From positions 1 through 26,329 of the forward strand of contig JAUCBJ010000330.1 in assembly GCA_032718475.1 (NCBI GenBank): DNA of 26,329 bases, read 5' to 3'. A program made the position numbers and the translations under genes. The stretch comes from Nemertoderma westbladi (taxonomy: Eukaryota; Xenacoelomorpha; Nemertodermatida; Nemertodermatidae). The notes under the pieces are model-generated. The model saw nothing but the letters and a program-made list of their open reading frames with translations, was not told the origin of the DNA and did no database searches. Below, piece after piece: positions 1 through 9,239 of the stretch; the first letter of the stretch is position 1, and each line of letters starts with the position of its first letter.

Positions 1-220
1 GTAAAAGTGTTACAAATTATTAAATTGTTGTTATCACGTCTAAGATAACTTGTTGCGTTTCATAATTGATATATTAAAGAAAAAATAAAAAAGGTTTACA
101 ATCCTATGTTTTTCTCCTTACAACTTTATTTCTCTGGCCAATAATTTCAATTAATTAAATCGCAACTAACAGAGTGTACAATCTATATTGAACAATAATT
201 TAACTTTTATTAAATTATTG
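1..220. other. AT-rich DNA, no gene seen
   Basis: AT-rich sequence with no credible coding frame, immediately left of element A. Confidence 0.5.
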
Positions 221-1117
221 TACCGTATTTACTCGAATAAGAGCCACCCCCCCCCCCCCACCCCCCCCCTCGAATTAACGCCCCCCTCACCATCAAATTA
301 GCAAATTAAACGCATGCCCGAATAAAGGCCCCGGAGTTTAATAATAATACAATGTGGGCCGTTACCATTGTTGAGAGTTAACTGATTGTTAAGACTGAAT
401 GTAGTTGGGTGTTGTACCGCGGTAATAGGCTGCTTTGTAATCAAGATAATCCAGGTTTTATTTGAATTAATTCATTTGTTTAACTTGTTTTCTTGAATTT
501 AACAGCATTCTTTTAGGGTATTTAGATTCAAAATGCTGAAAATTTAGAACATAAACATAAACGCCCCCCCCCCCCCCCCCCCGCCTCGAACCACACAATT
601 TGGAACTTAAACGCCTCCCAAATAAACGCCCCTTCGAATAAACGCCCTCCCCGAATAAACGCCTTCCCCGAATAAACGCGTTCCACCGAATAAACGCCTT
701 CCACCGAATAAACGCCTTCCCCGAATAAACGCCTTCCACCGAATAAACGCCTTCCACCGAATAAACGCCTTCCCCGAATAAACGCCTTCCCCGAATAAAC
801 GCCTTCCACCGAATAAACGCCTTGCCCGAATAAACGCCTTCCCCGAATAACGCCTTCCCCGAATAAACGCCTTCCAACGAATAAACGCCTTGCCCGAATA
901 AACGCCTTCCCCGAATAAACGCCTTCCACCGAATAAACGCCTTGCCCGAATAAACGCCTTCCCGAATAAACGCCTTCCCCGAATAAACGCCTTCCACCGA
1001 ATAAACGCCTTGCCCGAATAAGCCTTCCCCGAATAAACGCCTTCCCCGAATAAACGCCTCCCCAATTGGTACTTTATAAACTTAAACGCCCACGCTCTTA
1101 TTCGAGTAAATACGGTA
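221..1117. mobile_element. Element A: 897-bp TIR-bounded non-autonomous element with internal 18-bp array
   Basis: A perfect 24-bp inverted repeat starts TACCGTATTTACTCG at 221-244 and is mirrored at 1094-1117. The outermost bases are TA on both sides, consistent with a TA target duplication if the TIR proper begins at CCG. The interior has poly-C tracts (247-269; 19 C at 564-582) and the minisatellite at 621-1062. No transposase frame is present, so it would need proteins supplied in trans. The superfamily is not assigned. It lies 3' of the CAMSAP gene. Confidence 0.8.
621..1062. repeat. 18-bp minisatellite, unit GAATAAACGCCTTCCCC (~26 copies)
   Basis: About 26 tandem units of 17-18 bp, differing mainly at CCACC / CCCC / GCCC before GAATAAACGCC. 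About 24 units keep an intact AATAAA on the plus strand; the units near 845 and 1016 have lost a base or changed it. The long reading frames across the array in several frames come from the repeat and are not genes. Confidence 0.95.
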
Positions 1118-2133
1118 TCTTGAAAGTTGTTGCAGCCGCGTTGATATTTTGCAACTCAAAATTGGTGGGTTATTTGCTGCAGATAAAACTTATAGAGTGG
1201 GAAACTGAACCGAATAATATCTGATAACAAACACCTCAGAATAACAAACAGCTTTCATAATACACAACAAACTTCAAAAACAAAGTTGAGTTGAATAAAA
1301 ATATCTTTCAAAATAAACTCTCTTAACAAACCACGACAGTATCAGAAGCTTCGGAGAACATCAAAAATAAAGGCTTATATAAAAACATCGCGGCAACAGA
1401 AAAAGCACAAAAACAACGAAATTGGAATAAAAAACTTTCTACCGAACCGAAAATTCAGAATCCTACTGTAAAATTTAACTATTAAATATATAAATAATAT
1501 TCTACTAATTAGGTAAATAGCGACATGAAATGAATGGGAATTATCGAGGAAGAAAATTGATCTATTAATTACAGACAAAACTACGAAACTGCATCTTACC
1601 GACCTCTAAAAAAAAACCAAATAACCGAAGGTTAACTGAGTTGGGAATTATAACCATAAAGGGGGTGGGTATTGAAACAAACAGAAAGCGTGTGCATTGC
1701 GTTAATGATTGTCTCTAATTTATAAAATAACAAATATTTAAACCTCCACAAATTTATCGTCAGACATTTCAAATATCCTTTAATAAACTCCTTTCAATTT
1801 CTGAACTTTAACATGGAAATATATTAATTGTGCTGATAAGTTAACTTTTCCTTACAGCTTTAACCCGATGGGAACCAACTAACAGCACTTAGGCCCACAA
1901 AATATAGAAATCGGCAAGAATGTAAGACAAACTCACATTTAGCACTATATCCAGCTGCAATGAAAATCTTCGTATTTATTCAAATCTAAAATTCTGTCCC
2001 AGAAACTATTTAAGATTTTAATTCATCACTAATTGGAATAACTCGGCCCCACTTTAATTGATTGCATCTGTAGCGAAAATTAAACCCATTGAGACTAAAA
2101 CAATAGCACCGAATCCCTTACTGACCGACGGAA
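1118..2133. other. CAMSAP 3' UTR/downstream region, no other gene seen
   Basis: AT-rich, with no supported coding sequence or repeat. The part nearest 2133 is the presumed 3' UTR of the minus-strand CAMSAP transcript. Confidence 0.5.
1975..1980 (-). promoter_or_regulatory. Candidate polyadenylation signal for CAMSAP
   Basis: AATAAA on the minus strand, about 155 nt downstream of the CAMSAP stop codon. It is the nearest canonical hexamer I found. Other minus-strand hexamers lie further on (for example near 125-130), so 3' end choice is unproven. Confidence 0.4.
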
Positions 2134-4413
2134 CTACAATAATTGGTTACCCCCTCTGGATCTCGGGTGCCCGGTGGTAGAGGGGGGAGTGTCCCCACCC
2201 AACCCCCCGTTACTCAGCCCCCCGATCGCCGCGTTGTGCGTCGACTGCTTCCGCGCGGTCTGCCAATGTTTCTGATCGATCGTAAAAGCGTCGCAAGACG
2301 CCCCCAACGTTTTAGTCGGAATCAACGCGAAATATTTACCACCGGAGTTGTACTTAAAGAGATGGACAACCATATCGATGTGCACAATTTTTGGTCCGAG
2401 TCCGTATATCTTTAGTATTTGTCCGCGAGTCGTATCGTCCGCTGTGTACGTGTAAACGCCACGGAATTGACAACCCTGATCTCGAAACAACACCAGGAAG
2501 TGATTATCGTCTGAGTTGGATAGCGCATCCATGGCTTTGAGTTTAGTTTCTCGGTTTGGCTCGCCGGCTAGACAGCTCTGAGACAGCGCGTTCTGTATGA
2601 CCTGACGGTTCGACTTATTTTTCGGTTTCACGTAGAGACGGGGCCCGGTGTACTCGTTGGAGGAGACCGTAGACGAGGTCTCGGGGTTGGTGGTCCCCGA
2701 GCCGGTGAGCAACGAAGCGGAGGTCCCGGAATGCGGAACCTTCCGGAGGAGACCGGGGTAATCCGACTCGGTGAACCGGTAGGTGAGACCGCCGGAGCGC
2801 GGGTCGGCGGATCCCACTCCGGGGGTGTTCGATCCGGGTGCGTTCGATCCGACAACGGGTACGTTCGATCCCACACCGGGTAAGTTCGATCCCACGCCGG
2901 GTACGTTCGATCCCACACCGGGTGCGTTCGATCCCACACCGCGCGGACTCGGGTCGCCGCACGCCGACTCCGCTCCCACGGTCCATTCCAGACTAAGGGC
3001 GTCCACGGCCCAGGTGGGCCGCTGGGGGGCGACCTGGGCTCTTGGTTTCGGCTTGACTTTAGGCGTGGTCCCGACGAGGAGCGACGGATCACGCCGCATC
3101 CCCCCGGACCCGGAAGGATCCCGTCGGATTCCCTCCGGATTGTCCTGCTGCTTCCGCTTCTGATACTCCGCCATTATCCGCTCCCTCCGCCGTTTCTCCT
3201 CCTCTTTCTTCCGCTGCGCCTCTTCCCCTTTCTTTAACGACTCCTCCTTCCGTTTCTCCTCCAGAGCCTCTCGTGCCAACTGCTTTAGCCGCAACTCCTC
3301 TTGATGCTTTAGACGTTTTTCCATAAAAATTTCGCGCTTTTTCGCTAATTCCATATCCTTGTCGATCTTCCCTAAGTCGTCTCCGATAACGTAGACAGCC
3401 GGTCCGGGACCGAATCCCTCCGGTTTGCTCAGATCAGACTGCGACTGGCTCTTCACGGACGCCCCCTGGCGAAGCGTCGGGATATCCGAGTCGGCCAGAA
3501 CCGCGGACTTCGGTCGCGCGACTACTCCCTTCCTCCCGGGAGTAGCGGCGGCTCCACCCCGTCGACGGCCCAGACTCCCCAAAACCGGTTTATTCGGCGT
3601 CCGGGGCGGCGCCTCCGAGATAATAAACGCGGTCGCCGTGGCTACGTGGTTGACTCCCGGGTCAGTAATGACTTCGGGTTCATTGACCCCGAGATCGTTG
3701 ACGTCGATGACCTCGGGGTCATTGACCTCATGTTCGCCTGCCTCCGTTTCTGATTCGCTAGATTCACTACCTTTATCTTCTGGGGTTGGTTGCGAATCCG
3801 AAGAAGTCTTGCGAATAGGATTCTGGTGCGCTTTTATTATTTGCTGTCCTTTTGATTTCTGGTGTCCTTTTGATTTCTGGTAAACCAGCGACTTTTGGAG
3901 AACCTGTTTTTTCTGATGATCCGATGTATTTTTAGGGTTAACCATTACTTTCTGGTGGGGCGGTGCACTGTGTTGAACCGATTGGTTGTGGTTAAACGGT
4001 GCGATCTGGTGAACGGGCACCGGAGAATCCTGTTGGTATTGGAGAACCCCGGATGGGTTCTGCGATGTTGGTGTGTGTGATGAAAGCGGTGTATTCTGGT
4101 GAACGGGGGTTGCGTTATGGGGTCTGTGACTCTGTACCGTCGAATCGGGGAGCGGCGGCGATTGGGAGAAGCTGGGTAGTCGGGGGAGCGGCACCTGGAA
4201 GACTCCAGGGGAGGGGGAGGTGTGGGAAGAGTCGGAAGGGAGTTGGGTTGTTGTGAGTGGAGGAGTAGGGAAGGGAGATATGATGGGAGCTGGGGTGGGA
4301 GTAGGGAAGGGAGATATGATGGGAGCTGGGGCGGGATTACTGAGAACTGGAGATGTCGAGCCAAAGAATGTTGGTGGTGTGGAACTCCCAGATCCACTGC
4401 GCCGTTGTTCAAC
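2134..4413 (-). CDS. CAMSAP/Patronin terminal coding exon (CC3 coiled coil + CKK domain)
   Basis: This is the last coding exon of a calmodulin-regulated spectrin-associated protein, which binds and protects microtubule minus ends in the cytoplasm. It encodes 759 residues to a TAG at 2136-2134. The first ~350 residues are low-complexity (Pro/Ser/His/Gln-rich). Residues ~355-423 form a highly charged coiled coil ending RRRERIMAEYQKRKQQ, matching CAMSAP CC3. Residues ~591-725 are the CKK domain, with GPRLYVKPKNKSNR, NALSQSCLAGE, NHFLVLFRDQGCQFRGVY, LIPTKTL and DAFTI. CKK is the family's signature microtubule-binding domain and looks complete. The 5' boundary is a splice acceptor: on the minus strand a T-rich tract ends in TAG (4416-4414), then GTTGAACAACGG opens in frame. 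A 12-residue duplication (APIISPFPTPTP twice) lies near the start. The whole CKK domain sits on one uninterrupted exon. Family assignment is firm; CAMSAP1/2/3 orthology cannot be judged. Confidence 0.95.
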   Translation of the reverse strand, partial: VEQRRSGSGSSTPPTFFGSTSPVLSNPAPAPIISPFPTPTPAPIISPFPTPPLTTTQLPSDSSHTSPSPGVFQVPLPRLPSFSQSPPLPDSTVQSHRPHNATPVHQNTPLSSHTPTSQNPSGVLQYQQDSPVPVHQIAPFNHNQSVQHSAPPHQKVMVNPKNTSDHQKKQVLQKSLVYQKSKGHQKSKGQQIIKAHQNPIRKTSSDSQPTPEDKGSESSESETEAGEHEVNDPEVIDVNDLGVNEPEVITDPGVNHVATATAFIISEAPPRTPNKPVLGSLGRRRGGAAATPGRKGVVARPKSAVLADSDIPTLRQGASVKSQSQSDLSKPEGFGPGPAVYVIGDDLGKIDKDMELAKKREIFMEKRLKHQEELRLKQLAREALEEKRKEESLKKGEEAQRKKEEEKRRRERIMAEYQKRKQQDNPEGIRRDPSGSGGMRRDPSLLVGTTPKVKPKPRAQVAPQRPTWAVDALSLEWTVGAESACGDPSPRGVGSNAPGVGSNVPGVGSNLPGVGSNVPVVGSNAPGSNTPGVGSADPRSGGLTYRFTESDYPGLLRKVPHSGTSASLLTGSGTTNPETSSTVSSNEYTGPRLYVKPKNKSNRQVIQNALSQSCLAGEPNRETKLKAMDALSNSDDNHFLVLFRDQGCQFRGVYTYTADDTTRGQILKIYGLGPKIVHIDMVVHLFKYNSGGKYFALIPTKTLGASCDAFTIDQKHWQTARKQSTHNAAIGGLSNGGLGGDTPPSTTGHPRSRGGNQLL
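2809..2942 (-). repeat. In-frame 21-bp minisatellite encoding a PGVGSN(A/V/L) heptapeptide
   Basis: Within the CAMSAP terminal exon, between CC3 and CKK, a 21-bp unit is repeated about five to six times and read as PGVGSNx, with one degenerate unit (VVGSNAP) and one shortened unit. The reading frame is preserved, so expansion or contraction would change linker length without a frameshift. Confidence 0.85.
3643..3729 (-). repeat. In-frame acidic degenerate repeat, (E/D)VN(D/E)PEVI-like
   Basis: The CAMSAP exon reads a run of EVND-PEVI-DVND-LGVN-EPEVI-DPGVN-like blocks of roughly 8-10 residues. It is an acidic low-complexity segment upstream of CC3. No function is assigned. Confidence 0.6.
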
Positions 4414-4550
4414 CTAAAATAATAAAATAAATTAATATGAACTAAATTTGTTGGATCTTTGTTAAAAAAATTTAAAAATATACAGAGTATATAATAGTTT
4501 GTATTGCTGGACTGTAAAAAAGTGTGTCTGGTTACCCCTCAGACGCAACG

Positions 4551-4690
4551 TGGGGAGGCGTTTATTCGAGGGGGGCTTTTATACGGGGAAGAAATGATTT
4601 GTGAGGAACAAATTGTGTGGTTCGAGTGGGGGCATTTATGATTATGTTCTAGATTTTCAGCATTTTGCATGTAATAATACCCTAACCAGC
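4551..4690 (-). mobile_element. Relic of element A in the CAMSAP intron (inverted)
   Basis: Read on the minus strand, this segment matches the unique part of element A. It shares the stretch around 520-600 (TTTTCAGCATTTTG in reverse orientation, the AAATTGTGTGGTTCGA block) and one GAATAAACGCC unit at 4557-4568. No TIRs and no minisatellite expansion are seen here, so it is a truncated or decayed copy. Confidence 0.65.
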
Positions 4691-4891
4691 CTACACAGTA
4701 CAAATACATACATTTGTAATTTCTGGGTTTACCTTTTGACTCGGCAATCGAAACACGAGACAAAAAGTCTCCATATACCTAACTGGGTACGGTACCCTCC
4801 GTCCAATTGGAACCTAGTATGATTTTATGCATTATTTTATCAGACCCTTCTGACCTGAAATACCAATATCTAAATTTTAGTACTGTATTAA

Positions 4892-5978
4892 CACTTTAGC
4901 TGCGGCTCCGAAACCACTGGTTCTTTGTACTGCGGATTGTGCACCTGTGAACAACCATCTGCTGTTCCATGACTGCGGCAGGATTTGAGGCTTGGCGTTT
5001 AGTTAGTGCGGATTGTGCACCGGTGAACATTCCTGTGCAGTTCCTCAACTGCGGATTGTGCACCGGTGCTCAACAAATTACTTTTTGTTACCTAATTACA
5101 TTTTGTGGGAATGCCTTTGGGCACCGGTGCTCAAATTCACTATTATTGTATTTATAAAACAATGGAGAACCACCATGGAAGAAACCGCATCTCAACACCT
5201 CCTTCCAGTCCAGAGATAGTAGTTTGAATTTCATCAAAATTTTATATATTTTTTATGATTTTACTCTTACAGGGTTAACAATTTTCAAAACTACCAATAA
5301 TTATCCCATCACATTAGTAAATGAGGTTTGGCCACTTTCTAAATTTCAGAGGGTAGTACAATAGTAGATAATGTCTGCAGTTTAACGACCCCCCCCCCCA
5401 CCATCAATTATTTGGGTTTTAAAAACATTTATAAAGTAAAACTAAAACAATATAAAATAACATATAACAATAACTACAGCACATTTGCTCATGCAATATA
5501 AATTAATACAGGAAAAGCATGTTATATATAAAAGCATGAAATACAAGTTATTGCTTAACTAACAATGAACTAAATCAAATAGGCCTAATAGCTACGCTAC
5601 AGTATATCATTTTAAAAATCCCACCATATTTATATAAGTGGAAATATTGAGCACCGACGCTCAATCCGCACTGGCACTTGTATAGTGCGGATTGTGAACC
5701 GGTGCACAAACCCAAAAAATATATATATGAGTCATACAGAGGTCACAGACTGACAGATACCGAATATAACAACAGCTAATGTATTTGAGCATCGCGGTGG
5801 TCAACTTAAAGCCTCCGCACTAAGGGCTAACCAAGTCAAAATAGTTCCGCACTACAGGGTTGCACAGGTCATGTTCACCGGTGCTCAATCCGCAGTGAAA
5901 AGTTGACAGGGAGTAAAACCGGCCGCAGTAAAGTTAAAACACGAATTGTGCACCGGTGCTCAATCCGCAGCTAACGTG
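4892..5978. mobile_element. Element B: 1,087-bp piggyBac-like TTAA element
   Basis: TTAA flanks both ends (4888-4891 and 5979-5982). The ends are inverted with one mismatch: CAC(T/G)TTAGCTGCGG inwards from 4892 and its complement at 5963-5978. TTAA targets with CAC or CCC ends are typical of piggyBac-type elements. The interior has at least eight copies of a GCGGATTGTGCACCGGTGC-type palindrome and a poly-C tract near 5390. No transposase frame is present, so it is non-autonomous. Confidence 0.75.
4930..5972. repeat. Dispersed palindromic unit (GCGGATTGTGCACCGGTGC-type)
   Basis: Copies lie at about 4931-4952, 5008-5028, 5049-5074, 5121-5134, 5647-5670, 5686-5709, 5873-5895 and 5943-5970. The core GAGCACCGGTGCTC is self-complementary and is flanked by GCGGATT / AATCCGC, so each full copy could form a hairpin. 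The last copy merges into the right TIR of element B. Confidence 0.85.
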
Positions 5979-6006
5979 TTAATATTAAATATATATAATA
6001 TCATAT

Positions 6007-6322
6007 CAAGCTTGACACTAGAACAAAGCTGCCCCCGCTTTGCAGGACATTGCTTTCGCCGTGAGGACCAGCCAGTGCATAATATTGTACATTGGCGGCC
6101 CCATGGAGCCAATAAGCATGGTAGACAGCCCATGACTTTCTTGAGACGCATCGTAAAGGACTCTGGCCTTGAAGATGGGGATGATCTAGCAAATGTCATG
6201 GGCGATAGGGAGTTGTGGCGGCGCAATTTTGTCGACAAGCCGGCACAGCATTCTTCATATATATTATGTAATATATATATAATGCAGCTGTAATGCAGCA
6301 TGCCGATAGTAGTAGTAGTAGA
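6007..6322 (+). pseudogene. LINE 3' tail, copy 1 (RT C-terminal end, 5'-truncated)
   Basis: The plus-strand frame reads PRFAGHCFRREDQ, then HGRQPMTFLRRIVKDSGLED, then NVMGDRELWRRNFVDKP. This RFAGH ... GRP-type ... RxLWRR pattern is typical of the extreme C-terminus of non-LTR retrotransposon polyproteins. Only about 90 residues remain and there is no RT core. It ends with an AT-rich stretch, AATGCAGCTG, and a short (TAG)n tail at ~6307-6321, as in LINEs with microsatellite tails. It lies 25 bp beyond the right TTAA of element B. Confidence 0.75.
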
Positions 6323-7509
6323 ATAATTGTCACACGATAGACGTGACAGGTTTAAACTTTTAAGCAAGATAATGTGTAATAAATTGTCTTTTAATCGAAA
6401 GATGAAAGCCCATATGTGACCCTGCTTTAAAAGACTTAATACCCAACTTAAATACTAAAAAAAACGCAGTACAAAAGGAAGTCAATAAACCCAGGGTGCT
6501 TTTATTTTTAATAATGACATATTTTAATGTCCTCATCAGAGAAATCGGTAAACAAGTTTCATTGCCAACTTTACAAGGTTAGCAATTTATACCCCTGGAG
6601 CCGGACCTCCTACTTTAACTAAGTTGTAGCTAGTTATATATATAGATAAACTATTATTTGAATTCCATGGTTAGCTGATGTCATTTTAGTGTTATATTTT
6701 AATGGATTTTTGCACCATTATTAAATTAATATAAAAACAGAACATAAACGATTTATCTAAATATATAGATTAATTGGATAGAATATTTATCAATTACAAT
6801 AGTACGCTTTCATAGCTGTCAGAATACATTATTTATTTCCACATAGTAAATTCTGTAAAATGTGATGGTAGTAGTATTGAAATATTACAAATTTATGATA
6901 GAAATAATCCATAATGCAGTGCGTTAAAAAATAGAAAACTTGGTTGGGTACACACCATGCTTGAATAATTTCTCAAGCAGGTGATGTTCACGTCCATCAT
7001 GCATTTCTTTTATACAGAAAAAAATGTGTATAGTTAGTTGTAGTTACCTAGAGTAATGCTAGGCCTTTGGGGTAGTTCAAGAAGTGCGTTGGCTTTTTTT
7101 AATAATAGAGAATAGGTAGGTCCCTATAATAATAAAATACTTCAAGAAGACATTTTAATTATAATTTCGGGATTCTTTAATCCTCAAAATATTGTAGTTT
7201 TTGAAAATAAATTGGTCAAAAGTATTCGGTGAGTGGAATATACCTAAACCTAAAAACACTAAACCCAATGCTAATTTGCAGTTCACGATTTACAAAAGTC
7301 AGATCACCATTCACCAACAATGCGTGAATGGCATGTTAGTACAACGGAATAGCCCCACCATCAGCCCACCCTACAGAAACAAGGTGTCCTATTCCGCTAT
7401 TCCAAGGGCCAAACAGCTCAGCATATCGTCCGTTGCGGCAGACCTCTGGCATCGCTCGGCCCAGAGTGACTATGAATGTTAGTTGTTATTCAGCACATGG
7501 CATGAACAA
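6323..7509. other. Intronic AT-rich sequence, no gene seen
   Basis: Part of the CAMSAP intron. A block at ~6490-6620 (CCAGGGTGCTTTTATTTTTA, then TGTCCTCATCAG, then a TTGCTAAC/GTTGGCAA-type stem on the minus strand) looks like the end of a retroelement, but I cannot name it. The frame at 7201-7482 shows no recognisable protein. Confidence 0.4.
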
Positions 7510-7702
7510 GGGTGAGTACAAAACAACGAGGTAAAGTCGCGTTAGGTCCCAAAGAGCGTTTGGTCCCATTGCTATTTAAAGGAGCAGGTTACAGAGGCGT
7601 GTTGGGGTGGGGGAACCAAAACAATAAACGAATGATAACACATGTTACCAGATTATGCAGGTCTTTATAATTGGGTCTTTGGTCTTTGTTTTGTACTCAC
7701 CC
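7510..7702. mobile_element. MITE C: 193-bp element with 15-bp TIRs
   Basis: A perfect 15-bp inverted repeat, GGGTGAGTACAAAAC, lies at 7510-7524 and its complement at 7688-7702. The interior contains one unit of the 68-bp repeat that is tandemly amplified at 22480-23070 (AAAGGAGCAGGTTACAGAGG ... AACCAAAACAATAAACGA at 7578-7640). No clear target duplication is seen. Confidence 0.65.
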
Positions 7703-7794
7703 GAGGATCGTCGGTATAATATGTTTAAACATTTTGTTTGATTTATGGAAATAAATAATTAATGAATTTGTATAAATAATTGTTCCATAAAATA

Positions 7795-8085
7795 TTTGGT
7801 GCTGGAAGAATTATTTTTGGTTGACAAATAATTATTTTAAGGGAGATTGAATAATTATTGTTTTTGGTGAAATCAATATTTGTTTTGGGGGATGGCTAAT
7901 TGTTTTTGGCGGATGGGTTCTTGTTTTTTTGGGGATGAATTATTGTTTTTGGGGGGTGAATAATTGTTTTTGGTGAGAGAGATATTCAAAATTGGGGGGT
8001 GTAAATTGGTGCTACAAAAAACATATTTGGTGCCAAATAATTATTTTGGTGTGAAATCATCTAATTTGGGGTGTCCTTCTATTAG
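7795..8085. repeat. GT-rich degenerate minisatellite near the CAMSAP donor
   Basis: Degenerate repeats of a GAATAATTGTTTTTGGTG-like unit, about 25 bp. On the transcribed strand they are C/A-rich and begin within ~100-400 nt of the 5' splice site at 8171. Confidence 0.6.
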
Positions 8086-8171
8086 CAGTTTAGTGGCGTT
8101 TATGTATCAAAAGAAGCCATTGTTGTTTGGTGCCACTGTGTACAAAATACATTTCATTCGGGATAACTCAC

Positions 8172-9239
8172 CTCTATCTGCTGGAGACTCAGCTGCGCTC
8201 TCTGCTCATCTAACTCCCTCTTAGCACGCTCAATCTCTCTCCATTGCGCCTCCAACCTCTGCCGTTGCGCCTCCGCTTCCATGGCCCGTTTCTGCTCCCC
8301 TAACTCCCTCCACTCCCTATCCAAGGCCTCTTTCTGCAACCTAACCGCCTCCAACGCGGCCACCTGCCCCGCTTTCAGCTGCTCCAACCGCTCCTTCTCC
8401 ACTAGTTTCTTAGATTCCTCCGTCGCCGTCTGCAGCACCTCAATCTCGCGCTTCTGCTTCTCCAACTCCTGGAGCAGATGGAGCTGTTCCATCTGGGCGC
8501 GTCCGTCGTCCAGCTGTTTGAGTAGAACCCTCGCCGAGGTCTCGTCGATCTGGGGCAGCCCCGGGGCGTACGCCGCGCCCGCTCTGTGCCGATCCAGTGT
8601 GGCCGCCATCGGGGCGCTGTCCCGTCTGGCCGGGAGCTGCGGCTGACGACGGCGATGTCGATCCAGCGACTCGGTGCGCTGCGGCGTCAACCCCTCGGTT
8701 CCGGGGTCGACGAATCCGGGATATTCATCCGCGGATGAGCCCTCTTTCTCGCGACCTACCACCTTGAGGAAGGCGGCTTTCCCGACGCGCTGACGTTGCC
8801 GATTCAACCGGTTGCCGGCTCGCAGTTTATCCTTCTCGATGAGGCGTCGACGCTCTTCCAGTTGGAGTTTCAGCGAGACGGTCTCAATGTCGGTAGACAC
8901 AGTAGTGGCGCCTCCGGGGGTGGTCCCCGGACTGGCTTGGTGCGCCCATGACGTCACAGAACTACCGCCAAGCGGAGTAGTAGAGCTATTCGTGTCTACC
9001 GAGTGAGGAGAAGGCGACGGCTCCACCGATTCTATATTTGTGGAATATTGAAACTCATTTTCGGTTGCCGTTGGAAGTTTATAATTAGATTTAGGTTTAC
9101 TTGTCATCGCTGCAAACGAAGTCATTTGCGATAGACTCCTTGGTGTTGGAACGGAGAGATTTGATTGGTTATCTGATGGTTCGGGAAGGCTATCTGGGCT
9201 TTCGACGTCCCAGAATTCCGGGCTTACCGTTGCCATCAT
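8172..9239 (-). CDS. CAMSAP/Patronin upstream coding exon (CC1 spectrin-binding region + CC2)
   Basis: This exon encodes 356 residues. Residues ~116-162 contain LKLQLEERRRLIEKDK and RQRVGKAAFL, which match the CAMSAP CC1 region (spectrin/calmodulin-binding in vertebrate members). Residues ~236-356 are a long Glu/Gln/Arg/Lys-rich coiled coil corresponding to CC2. It ends at a strong donor, GAG|GTGAGT (exon end 8172, GT at 8171-8170), on a codon boundary, so it joins the 4413-2134 exon in phase 0 for a 1,115-residue product. The start is less certain. Two ATGs (9239 and 9236) have an in-frame TAA two codons upstream, and the second has A at -3 and G at +4. Either this is a genuine start giving a protein without the N-terminal CH domain, or an acceptor lies just inside the exon and earlier exons are beyond the window. 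A possible donor, ACG|GTAAGC, falls four codons into the frame. Confidence 0.9.

Larger units (their letters stand above)
4414..8171 (-). other. CAMSAP intron (3,758 bp, phase 0), transposon-rich
   Basis: The donor GTGAGT at 8171 and the acceptor TTTTAG at 4414 both fall on codon boundaries of the flanking CAMSAP exons. The intron contains a relic of element A, TTAA element B, a LINE tail, MITE C and a GT-rich repeat, annotated separately. No additional CAMSAP exon is recognisable inside it, though a small or alternative exon cannot be excluded. Confidence 0.85.

Noticed and set aside
467-1065. Overlapping long reading frames over the 18-bp minisatellite
   Set aside because: The unit length is a multiple of 3 and it lacks minus-strand stops, so repeated GKAFIRG-like peptides appear in several frames. 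No real protein is suggested.
1375-1578. 67-codon hydrophobic minus-strand frame
   Set aside because: AT-rich DNA giving Phe/Ile/Leu codons; no homology or gene context.
2783-3163. Plus-strand frames opposite the CAMSAP exon
   Set aside because: Shadows of the GC-rich CAMSAP coding sequence and its 21-bp repeat.
6480-6620. Hammerhead-like CTGATGAGGACATT on the minus strand
   Set aside because: A CTGATGA word and a possible stem (GGACAT/ATGTC) are present, but the GAAA box expected directly after stem II is missing and no cleavage triplet context fits.
7201-7482. 93-codon plus-strand frame in the CAMSAP intron
   Set aside because: No recognisable motif, no splice or start support; compositionally ordinary.
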